Assembly: GCA_900553555.1 (NCBI GenBank)
Contig: USEG01000007.1
Coordinates: forward strand, 1 to 15,799
Direction: 5' to 3'
Length of the DNA: 15,799 nucleotides
Origin: an uncultured Clostridia bacterium
GTDB taxonomy: Bacteria > Bacillota > Clostridia > Christensenellales > Pumilibacteraceae
How positions within the stretch are numbered: position 1 is the stretch's first letter; each line of letters begins with the position of its first letter. The translations under genes were made by a program, and so were the position numbers. Below are positions 5,818-11,886 of this stretch, piece after piece. The notes under the pieces are model-generated. The model saw only the letters and a program-made list of their open reading frames with translations, ran no database searches and was not told the DNA's origin.

Positions 5818-7749
5818 ATGTTTGATAAAAGCAAGTGGATCTGGTATGCATTGGCGTCGGCGGACGATACTTACGGGGAATTTCGGGCGCACTTTTACTG
5901 TCGCGGCGACGGAGAAAAAACCTTCTGCCGTATTTCCTGCGACGGCGATTACCAGCTGTACATAAACGGGATGTTTGTCGCGTCCGACCAGTACGGCGAT
6001 TACGAGCATTACAAAATTTACGACGACATCGATATATCGCGTTATGTCACGGCGGGAAATAAGCTTTTTGCCGTGCGCGTATGGCATCCGGGCATGGCGA
6101 CTCAGCGCTACATACCCGCTCAGGCGGGCGTAATTTTCGAAGTTACGACGGGCGGACAAACGGCGCTTGTCAGCGACAAAAACATCATGGCGCGGCAAAG
6201 TCCCGCATTTGCCAACGGATATTGCAAAGTCATTACGCCGCAGCTGGGACTAAGTTTTTTGTATGACGCCGAAAAAGAAGACGGCTGGATATCGGGCGAT
6301 GCGGCAGGTTTCGTACCGGCGACGGAAGTGGACAAGAAGTGCAGCTTTTCGGCACGCCCCGTCGCAAAACTCGTCTACGGCGCGACGGTTTTCGCTAAAG
6401 AAGTCAAGACGTATTCGGACAAAAATTACGTCGCCGACCTGGGAGAAGAATGTGTGGGTATGCCGCGATTACGTCTGTTTTCGTCCTGCCGGCAGAAAAT
6501 AACGGTGAGTTACGGCGAATATCTGCAAGACGGTCACGTCCGCCGTAAGGTGGGTGCGTGGCGTGATTTTTCCTTCGAATACATAGCCAAGCGCGGCGAA
6601 AACGACTTTTTCTGCCCCTTTTTAAAGATGGGCTGCCGCTATATGGAAATTACGGGCGAAAGCGCGCTTAATTTGGAAAAAGCTGGGTGTGTGCCGCATT
6701 ATTACGACGTAGACAAGGTGCCTTTTACGCTAAGCGGCGCTTTGGACGCGGCGATAGACGATATTTGCGTGCGCACGCTGCGGCTTTGCATGTCCAATCA
6801 TTATGTCGACTGTCCGTGGCGCGAACAGGACCTTTACGTTTTGGACGCGCGCAATCAGATGTTGTGCGGATATTATGTCTTTTTTAACGGTAACCGCGAA
6901 TACGCGCGGGCCAATCTGCTGCTCATGAGCAAAGACAGACGCGACGACGGATTGTTGTCGATATGTTTTCCGTGCGGCGTAAATCTCACCATACCGTCGT
7001 TTACGCTGTACTATTTTTCGGCGGTGCGCGAGTATATAGATTTTACGGGCGATAAGTCTTTGGCGGAGGACGTGTACGAAAAGCTGTGCGATATTCTAAA
7101 CGCCGTGCTTAGCAATATGTTAGATGGGCTGGTCGTGCGTTGGAGCGGAAAGCAGTACTGGAATTTTTACGAGTGGACAAATGTCATGAGCGGCAATTTA
7201 CGACAGATCGACGAGCCGCTGCCCGACGTCATGATAAACGTGCTCACGGTAATGGCGCTCGACAATTTCGAAAAAATCTGCGCCTATGCGAAAAAGCCGT
7301 ATAAATATGCAGACTTGCGTCACAATCTTGCAAATAATATTCTAAAAACTTATTATGACTGCGACAAAAAACGCTTCTTCTTTTCCGAGGACAATAGGGT
7401 GTATACCGAGCTTGCAAACGCCCTGTGCGTGCTGTGCGATATAGCGCCCCCGCAAGACGCCAAGGATATTTGCCGCGCGCTTGCGGACGGCGAAATGGAT
7501 GCGTGCACTCTCAGTATGCGTGTTTTTAAGTACGACGCGCTGCTCAAAACGGATTGCGGACAATACGCCCGTACGGTTTTGGACGAGATACGCCGCGATT
7601 ATTCCAAAATGCTGGACGCGGGCTCCACGACGGTGTGGGAAACGATGGAAGGCGCCGCTGCGTTTAGCGAGGCGGGCAGTCTGTGCCACGGATGGAGCGC
7701 GGTGCCGGCGTACTATTTCCGTCGGCTTAAAGATTATCTGCCGCAATAA
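5818..7749 (+). CDS. GH78-like alpha-L-rhamnosidase, cytoplasmic
   Basis: 643 residues from ATG 5818, chosen because GGAGGG lies just upstream and family similarity begins at once (MFDKSKWIWYA). The frame is open to 5659, but those extra residues look like leader. The N-terminal half is a beta-sandwich (carbohydrate-binding-like; YQLYINGMFVA, RVWHPG). The C-terminal half is the (alpha/alpha)6 barrel of family 78. The signature DCPWREQDLYVLDA has D331, E336 (general acid) and D343. A second carboxylate, E608 in TTVWETMEG, lies near the C-terminus; the spacing matches the catalytic quartet of characterised Bacillus RhaB. These enzymes invert and release terminal L-rhamnose from plant glycosides and pectin side chains. 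There is no signal peptide, so it should act on imported oligosaccharides. A GH43-like enzyme follows under its own promoter. Substrate specificity cannot be read from sequence. Confidence 0.85.
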   Translation: MFDKSKWIWYALASADDTYGEFRAHFYCRGDGEKTFCRISCDGDYQLYINGMFVASDQYGDYEHYKIYDDIDISRYVTAGNKLFAVRVWHPGMATQRYIPAQAGVIFEVTTGGQTALVSDKNIMARQSPAFANGYCKVITPQLGLSFLYDAEKEDGWISGDAAGFVPATEVDKKCSFSARPVAKLVYGATVFAKEVKTYSDKNYVADLGEECVGMPRLRLFSSCRQKITVSYGEYLQDGHVRRKVGAWRDFSFEYIAKRGENDFFCPFLKMGCRYMEITGESALNLEKAGCVPHYYDVDKVPFTLSGALDAAIDDICVRTLRLCMSNHYVDCPWREQDLYVLDARNQMLCGYYVFFNGNREYARANLLLMSKDRRDDGLLSICFPCGVNLTIPSFTLYYFSAVREYIDFTGDKSLAEDVYEKLCDILNAVLSNMLDGLVVRWSGKQYWNFYEWTNVMSGNLRQIDEPLPDVMINVLTVMALDNFEKICAYAKKPYKYADLRHNLANNILKTYYDCDKKRFFFSEDNRVYTELANALCVLCDIAPPQDAKDICRALADGEMDACTLSMRVFKYDALLKTDCGQYARTVLDEIRRDYSKMLDAGSTTVWETMEGAAAFSEAGSLCHGWSAVPAYYFRRLKDYLPQ

Positions 7750-7773
7750 AAGCGTATTTTTTCCGCCGCGATA

Positions 7774-7820
7774 TTGACACAACGGTTTGCGCGTGTTATA
7801 ATTTTTTATCATATGGTAAA
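7774..7820 (+). promoter_or_regulatory. Consensus promoter of the GH43-like gene with possible operator
   Basis: TTGACA (7774-7779), a 17-base spacer, TATAAT (7797-7802), with TGT making an extended -10. Directly downstream, TTTATCATATGGTAAA (7805-7820) is a near-perfect palindrome covering the expected start site. This fits a sugar-responsive repressor site (inference). Confidence 0.8.
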
Positions 7821-7831
7821 GGAGATAAAAA

Positions 7832-8707
7832 ATGATAGAAACCAAAATTACGAAAATAGGCGACCCCTTTATTTTACGCTGCGGCGACGCATATTATATG
7901 TATGCCACCGACGCTCCGGACGGCTTTAAGTGCTTTTATTCGACCAATCTCACCGATTGGCGCGACATAGGCTACTGCTACAAGGGAACGTGGGGAGAAA
8001 ATTGTTATTGGGCGCCCGAAGTCTTTGCCCACGACGGCAAATATCTGCTGCTTTTTACCGCCCGTCAAAAGCAAACGCACAGTCTGCGTATAGGTCTTGC
8101 GACGGCGGACAGGCCTGAAGGCCCCTTTGTAGACGTTCAGCCCGGACCGCTGTTCGACTTCGGCTATGCCGCAATAGACGCGACAATGCTGTTTGATGAC
8201 GACGGAAAGGTATACATGTATTATTCGCGCGATTGCAGCGAAAACGTCATAGACGGAAAACACGTCAGCGTAATATACGGCATGGAAGTGGATCCGGCGA
8301 CCTATAAGCCGGTAATGCAGCCCGTCGTAATATCCAAGCCCGATGAAGAATGGGAATTTAAGAGCGGAGACTGGCTGTGGAACGAAGGCCCCGCGGTCAT
8401 AAAGCGTAACGGCGTTTATTATCTCAATTATTCCGCAAACTTTTATGCGTCGCGCGACTATTCGATAGGCTGTTCGCAGTCTACAAGGCCGCTGGGGCCG
8501 TTTGTCAAATATCCCGAACCGGTGTTAAAGTACAAAGAAAACGTCTTTTCCGGCCCCGGACACAACCATTTCTTCACCGACCCTGCCGGCAGACTGTATA
8601 CCGTTTTTCACGTTCACACCGACTATGACCGTCCAAGCGGCGACCGCAGGGCATGCATCGCGCCCGTAGCGTTTGACGACGCGGGCAAATTGACCATTGA
8701 CGCGTAG
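7832..8707 (+). CDS. GH43-like glycosidase (arabinosidase/xylosidase type), cytoplasmic
   Basis: 291 residues with an AAAGGAG ribosome binding site and ATG at 7832. It has the five-bladed beta-propeller layout of family 43. The catalytic triad can be placed: general base D11 in IGDPFI, pKa-modulating D116 in IDATMLFDDDG, and general acid E185 in NEGPAV. Blade motifs include YYMYATD, CYWAPEVF and GHNHFF. Family members release L-arabinose or D-xylose from arabinan, arabinoxylan or their oligosaccharides; which one cannot be decided here. At 291 residues it is a bare catalytic domain without a carbohydrate-binding module or signal peptide. It therefore probably works in the cytoplasm beside the rhamnosidase, trimming side chains of pectin-type oligosaccharides. 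A strong terminator follows. Confidence 0.88.
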   Translation: MIETKITKIGDPFILRCGDAYYMYATDAPDGFKCFYSTNLTDWRDIGYCYKGTWGENCYWAPEVFAHDGKYLLLFTARQKQTHSLRIGLATADRPEGPFVDVQPGPLFDFGYAAIDATMLFDDDGKVYMYYSRDCSENVIDGKHVSVIYGMEVDPATYKPVMQPVVISKPDEEWEFKSGDWLWNEGPAVIKRNGVYYLNYSANFYASRDYSIGCSQSTRPLGPFVKYPEPVLKYKENVFSGPGHNHFFTDPAGRLYTVFHVHTDYDRPSGDRRACIAPVAFDDAGKLTIDA

Positions 8708-8726
8708 GACAAATGACGTATTTGCT

Positions 8727-8760
8727 AAAACGGAGAGCCAATCGGACTCTCCGTTTTGTA
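8727..8760 (+). terminator. Intrinsic terminator of the GH43-like gene
   Basis: AAAACGGAGAG (8727-8737) pairs perfectly with CTCTCCGTTTT (8747-8757). The loop has nine bases, and A and T runs on both sides make it bidirectional. Confidence 0.88.
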
Positions 8761-8820
8761 TTGCCGCCGTATGCTGTTTATCATGCATATTACGCATAAC
8801 TTAAAATTAAAAATAAGTAT

Positions 8821-8849
8821 TTTAAATTTTTTATCCGGCGTGTTATAAT
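8821..8849 (+). promoter_or_regulatory. Promoter of the flavodoxin-CMD-cupin operon
   Basis: TATAAT at 8844-8849 with an upstream TGT (extended -10) and a weak TTTAAA -35 at 8821-8826 (17-base spacer). The 12-mer GCGTGTTATAAT (8838-8849) is identical to the -10 region of the GH43-like gene (7791-7802). Confidence 0.7.
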
Positions 8850-8870
8850 ACAGAAAAACGGAGATAAAGT

Positions 8871-9407
8871 ATGGAAATTGCGATTTTGCAGGGCAGTCCC
8901 AACAAAAACGGTTCGTCCAACATGCTGGCGGACAGTTTTGCGGAAGGAGCCAAGGCGGCGGGGCACAATGTGCATATATTCGATGTCGCGCATGCGAAAA
9001 TTCATCCGTGCTCGGGCTGTATAAAGTGCGGATACGACGGGCCGCGCGTCTTTAAGGACGACGTCGAAGGCATTAAAAACGGCATTTTATCATGCGACAT
9101 GGTGGTTTTTGTGACACCACTTTATTATTTCGGAATGTCGGCTCAGTTGAAAACGTTGGTGGACCGCTTTTGCGCTTTCAACGGCCAATTGCAGCGTAAA
9201 GGCATGAAGTCCGCCATAATAGCCGCGGCGTGGAACAGCGACGAATGGACGTTCGACGCCCTTAAAAGCCATTACGATACGCTCGTGCGATATCTCAATT
9301 TGCGCGATATGGGCGCGATATGGGGAACGGGCTGCGGCACGCCTTCTTATACCGCCGCGTCAAGGTTTATGGTGGCTGCTTATCAGCTGGGCAGAAATTT
9401 GTCGTGA
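8871..9407 (+). CDS. Flavodoxin-fold NAD(P)H-dependent FMN reductase-like oxidoreductase
   Basis: 178 residues. GGAG sits seven bases before ATG 8871. The flavodoxin-like fold is shown by the opening strand and FMN phosphate loop MEIAILQGSPNKNGSSN and by TPLYYFGMSAQLKTLVDRF, the family's second FMN-contact loop. C47, C50 and C53 (CSGCIKC) form a compact cysteine motif like that of iron-sulfur flavoproteins and related NADPH:FMN reductases of anaerobes. A fourth cysteine at usual spacing is not obvious, so cluster binding is uncertain. The likely role is two-electron reduction of quinones, nitro compounds or an unknown partner in the cytoplasm. It is the first gene of a tight operon: the next start is 25 bases after its stop. 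Confidence 0.85.
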   Translation: MEIAILQGSPNKNGSSNMLADSFAEGAKAAGHNVHIFDVAHAKIHPCSGCIKCGYDGPRVFKDDVEGIKNGILSCDMVVFVTPLYYFGMSAQLKTLVDRFCAFNGQLQRKGMKSAIIAAAWNSDEWTFDALKSHYDTLVRYLNLRDMGAIWGTGCGTPSYTAASRFMVAAYQLGRNLS

Positions 9408-9432
9408 TAAATCAAATAGAGGAGTGATAAAT

Positions 9433-10185
9433 ATGGACAGAGTAGAGAGGTGTAAGGAAAAATTCAACCAACTGTTCTGCGCGGAACCGACGGCGGATCA
9501 GGGCAGCGACGCGGAATTCATGCGTATTTTACAGCGTTTTATTTTCGGCGAAGTGTGTTACGCCGGGCCGCTGGACAACCGTATGCGTGAGCTTGTAACG
9601 CTGACCGTGCTTACGGTCAATCAGACGCTGCCCCAGATAAAAGCGCATACCGTCGCTTGTCTTAACGCCGGCGTCACGCCTGTGGAAATACGCGAGGCCG
9701 TCTATCAGTGCGCGCCCTTTGTGGGCTTTCCCAAGACGCTTAACGCCATAGACGCGATGAATCAGGCCTTTAACGAAAAGGGAATAAGCCTTCCTTTGCC
9801 GTCGTGCGAGACAGTAAGTGAGGCCGACCGTTACAAAAAGGGTTTGCAGTTGCAGGCGCCCGTGTACGGCACGGAAATCAAAGACCGCTACACCTGGCTG
9901 CCGGGCGAATTTGCCGAGGCGGTGCCGCGGTATCTTACCGAACTGTGTTTTTCCGACTTTATGACGAGAGAAGGCATGGACGCCAAAACGCGCGAACTGC
10001 TTACCGTCGTTATGCTTGCGGCGCTGGGCGGAGCGGAAGTTCAGGTAAAATCGCACGTGGAAGGCGCGTTGAAGACGGGCAGCACAAAGGAAGAGATAGT
10101 GTGCGCACTTGTACAGGCCATGCCGTATATGGGCATTCCGCGTCTGTTTAATGCGCTCAATTGCGCAAAAGAGCTTTTAGCATAA
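9433..10185 (+). CDS. Carboxymuconolactone decarboxylase family protein with two CMD domains
   Basis: 250 residues from ATG 9433, placed eight bases after AGAGGAG; an in-frame GTG at 9424 overlaps that site and is less likely. There are two copies of the helical CMD/AhpD-like domain. The first (about residues 45-110) has RELVTLTVLTVNQTLPQIKA followed by HTVACLNAGV. The second (about 185-245) has RELLTVVMLAALGGAEVQVK followed by SHVEGALKTG. Each keeps the conserved Arg-Glu and His, but neither has the CxxC of AhpD peroxidases, so a thiol peroxidase role is not supported. Family members range from true gamma-carboxymuconolactone decarboxylases to poorly characterised redox-linked proteins. Its company, a flavin reductase and a cupin, is common in Firmicutes, where the exact reaction is unknown. 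Confidence 0.88.
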   Translation: MDRVERCKEKFNQLFCAEPTADQGSDAEFMRILQRFIFGEVCYAGPLDNRMRELVTLTVLTVNQTLPQIKAHTVACLNAGVTPVEIREAVYQCAPFVGFPKTLNAIDAMNQAFNEKGISLPLPSCETVSEADRYKKGLQLQAPVYGTEIKDRYTWLPGEFAEAVPRYLTELCFSDFMTREGMDAKTRELLTVVMLAALGGAEVQVKSHVEGALKTGSTKEEIVCALVQAMPYMGIPRLFNALNCAKELLA

Positions 10186-10217
10186 ATATATTTTATAAAA
10201 TGAAGGAAATAGTTTTT

Positions 10218-10637
10218 ATGGATAAACAATTTGAAAAGCAAAATATATTCGGCTTAGGCAACGAAAATTCGGCGTACGCCCGGTATTTTATAGGCAAGTC
10301 TTATTTCAACCCATTGACGCCCGCAGGCGTGAGTCCGTTTTTTGCGAACGTCACGTTCGAACCCGGCTGCCGAAACAATTGGCACATTCACCATGCCGCA
10401 TCGGGAGGCGGACAGATACTTTTATGCGTAGCGGGAAAGGGCTGGTATCAGGAATGGGGAAAGGAGCCGTTTAGCTTAAAGCCCGGCGACGTAGTGGTCA
10501 TTCCGACGGAAGTCAAGCATTGGCACGGCGCCCAAAAAGACAGCTGGTTTTCGCACATTGCGGTGGAAGTGCCCGGCGAAAACACATCCAACGAGTGGTT
10601 GGAAGCCGTAACCGATAAGCAATACGACAACCTGTAA
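10218..10637 (+). CDS. Single-domain cupin, partner of the CMD protein
   Basis: 139 residues from ATG 10218 (GAAGGAAA about ten bases upstream); an alternative in-frame ATG at 10200 would add six residues. The cupin beta-barrel carries motif 1, NNWHIHH with H56, H58 and H59 in the place of the metal ligands, and GGGQ at residue 66. Motif 2, PGDVVVIPTEVKHWHG, supplies H101 and H103. It should bind one divalent metal such as Mn, Fe or Zn. Similar cupins are often encoded beside, or fused to, CMD-domain proteins, suggesting joint action on a small organic acid, lactone or quinone-like molecule. The gap to the preceding gene is 32 bases and no terminator separates them. Confidence 0.88.
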   Translation: MDKQFEKQNIFGLGNENSAYARYFIGKSYFNPLTPAGVSPFFANVTFEPGCRNNWHIHHAASGGGQILLCVAGKGWYQEWGKEPFSLKPGDVVVIPTEVKHWHGAQKDSWFSHIAVEVPGENTSNEWLEAVTDKQYDNL

Positions 10638-10676
10638 AATTTTGCATAGCTTTTTTAAGCGTCGGAGGACAATAGC

Positions 10677-11068
10677 ATGGAATTGCGCATACTCAGATGT
10701 TTTTTGACCGTTGCAAGAGAAGAAAACATTACGCGCGCCGCCGAAACGCTGCCCATGCCCGGCAAGGAACGGTGGGGAGCGCTTGTCCCGGCAAAATGTC
10801 CTCTGGCGCAAAAGCAATATATTACCCGCGAGGACCTAGCCGGCAGGCGCGTATTTATGACCTATCGCGGCGTTACACAGGGCGTTTCCGACTGGTTTGG
10901 CGACTATTACGATAAAATGGATGTCTTTGCCGTTTACAATCTGGTCAACAACGCGGCGACGCTGGTGGACTGCGGCATGGGCGCGGCGATAACTATAGAA
11001 GGCGCCGTGGCGTTGTACAAAAATCCGAATATTGTCTTTCGGCCCTTTTATCCCGAGCTGGCCTTTTT
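10677..11068 (+). pseudogene. LysR-family regulator with internal deletion and lost 3' end
   Basis: GGAGG at 10664 and ATG 10677 open a typical LysR start (MELRILRCFLTVAREENITR, AAETL). The frame then jumps to effector-domain sequence: LPMPGKERWGALVPAKCPLA, TREDLAGRRVFMTYR, SDWFGDYYDKMDVFAVYNLV, VFRPFYPEL. About 110-120 residues are missing, including the recognition helix and linker helix, so it cannot bind DNA normally. Similarity ends near base 11066, where the antisense 3' part of an XRE gene begins; the frame reads through to 11156 in unrelated sequence. An intact homologue would have about 290 residues and probably regulated the flavodoxin-CMD-cupin operon. The internal junction (about 10740-10758) keeps the frame open, so a short protein may still be made. 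Confidence 0.85.
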
Positions 11069-11386
11069 GAGCTTTGCGTTGGCGGTAGATTTTGGGTCAA
11101 AACACATCTCCACAAACTGTTGCATCTTCTCGTCGTCGAAGGCTTTGGGGTTATAGTCATATAGTTTGCCCTGCGGCTTGTCCGTGCGTCCGAAAATGTA
11201 GTCGAGCGATACGTCGAAATAGTCGGCATACCATAACAGAATAGCGTTCGGCACATCGCTTTGTCCGTTTTCATAGCGGAATATCGCCGGTTGCGCTATT
11301 GTTCCAATTTCCTTTGCGATAAAAGCCTGCGATTTGCCTATGCCCTCACGCAGCTCTTTCAGCCGCTGTCTTATCATATTTACCAT
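11048..11386 (-). CDS. XRE-family helix-turn-helix regulator, lacking its last residues
   Basis: 112 residues on the minus strand. AGAGGTGA precedes ATG 11386. Residues about 5-65 are a Cro/CI-type HTH (IRQRLKELREGIGKSQAFIA, IFRYENGQ, YADYFDVSLDYIFGRT). The C-terminal tail (QQFVEMCFDPKSTANAKLKK) matches the usual tail of this subfamily, but then turns to ASSG and a stop. Homologues usually continue with several more helical residues. The change coincides with the end of the broken LysR gene, so the last 8 or so residues have probably been replaced at a deletion junction. The DNA-binding domain is intact. The gene is divergent from the tandem RNA units and the large LRR gene, which makes it a candidate regulator of that region. 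Confidence 0.8.
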   Translation of the reverse strand: MVNMIRQRLKELREGIGKSQAFIAKEIGTIAQPAIFRYENGQSDVPNAILLWYADYFDVSLDYIFGRTDKPQGKLYDYNPKAFDDEKMQQFVEMCFDPKSTANAKLKKASSG

Positions 11387-11401
11387 ATTGTATCACCTCT
11401 C

Positions 11402-11436
11402 GATTATATTATATACAATTTTATAATCAAAATCAA
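11402..11436 (-). promoter_or_regulatory. XRE promoter with overlapping inverted repeat
   Basis: On the minus strand TTGATT (11436-11431), a 17-base spacer, TATAAT (11413-11408). GATTATA (11402-11408) and TATAATC (11422-11428) form a 7-bp inverted repeat across the -10, a plausible autoregulatory operator. Confidence 0.65.
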
Positions 11437-11484
11437 TACATCTATCGTATTAAAATTTTATTTTAAGTGATTATGATTTTACTC

Positions 11485-11512
11485 TTGAAAAGTTTACTTA
11501 TTCTGCTATAAT
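11485..11512 (+). promoter_or_regulatory. Promoter of structured RNA unit 1
   Basis: TTGAAA (11485-11490), a 16-base spacer, TATAAT (11507-11512) with TGC as extended -10. The first base-paired nucleotide of the RNA is at 11519, at the expected transcription start. Confidence 0.8.
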
Positions 11513-11518
11513 AAAACT

Positions 11519-11658
11519 GCACTACAATTCAATAATACCAAATCGGGTTACAACGGCATAGGTGTACCCTTTTTTCTGATTTGGTTGGAATTGTAGCGCA
11601 AGACAATTAAGGGATATATATGCGGGCGTTCCCTTAATTGGGGGCGCTCTTATTTTTA
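11519..11658 (+). ncRNA. Structured RNA unit 1 with terminator-like end (unrecognised family)
   Basis: Helix P1 pairs 11519-11530 with 11588-11599 (one mismatch). A 5' internal loop AATAAT (11531-11536) faces TG. P2 pairs 11537-11544 with 11578-11585. P3 pairs 11545-11551 with 11564-11569, with one bulge. Its loop contains GGCAT (11555-11559). A U-rich loop (11570-11577) lies on the 3' side of P3. P4 is a perfect 11-bp helix, 11604-11614 with 11630-11640, whose loop carries TATGCGGG. AGCGC (11595-11599) can instead pair with GCGCT (11644-11648), enclosing P4 and followed by CTTATTTTTA, which resembles an intrinsic terminator. The unit is therefore probably a small RNA of about 140 nt. The same fold recurs in unit 2 with different stem sequences. 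Confidence 0.7.
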
Positions 11659-11679
11659 TAGCAAATATCTGCGCTGCTC

Positions 11680-11708
11680 TTGCAAAATTCACCCGCATGT
11701 GATATACT
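11680..11708 (+). promoter_or_regulatory. Promoter of structured RNA unit 2 and the large LRR lipoprotein gene
   Basis: TTGCAA (11680-11685), a 17-base spacer, TATACT (11703-11708) with TGA as extended -10. As in unit 1, six bases separate the -10 box from the first paired nucleotide (11715). The bases just after the -10 (AACTG) are shared with unit 1. Confidence 0.75.
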
Positions 11709-11714
11709 GTAACT

Positions 11715-11886
11715 GTCACACATCTTAATATTCAAAACATACGGTACAATAAGGCATTTCGTATCTCTATTTTCCGTATGTTTTGGAAGATGTGTGACAA
11801 CAATCAGAGATACTTTATGCAGGGAGTGTCTTCGGTTGAAGGCACGCCTTTGTTGTTGCCCTAGCAAAAATTTTTGGAGGAGTTCT
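11715..11886 (+). ncRNA. Structured RNA unit 2, 5' leader of the large LRR lipoprotein mRNA
   Basis: P1 is a perfect 12-bp helix, 11715-11726 with 11787-11798. The internal loop AATATT (11727-11732) faces a single G. P2 pairs 11733-11742 with 11776-11785. P3 pairs GGTAC (11743-11747) with GTATC (11761-11765). The P3 loop contains GGCAT (11753-11757), and a U-rich loop (11766-11775) follows. P4 pairs 11801-11812 with 11827-11838 (11 of 12 pairs, some G-U), and its loop carries TATGCAGGG. An alternative fold pairs 11826-11833 with 11838-11845 and 11797-11803 with 11850-11856; it cannot coexist with P4. The ribosome binding site (11876-11880) and ATG follow. This arrangement fits a regulatory leader; the ligand or partner is unknown. 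Confidence 0.7.

Noticed and set aside
9424..9432. GTG start for the CMD protein
   Set aside because: It lies at the end of the AGAGGAG site itself, whereas ATG 9433 has normal spacing.
11519..11838. Integron attC sites, transposon ends or a retron ncRNA
   Set aside because: No GTTRRRY-type core sites, no transposase, integrase or reverse transcriptase nearby, and both copies start at a promoter's +1, which favours RNA.
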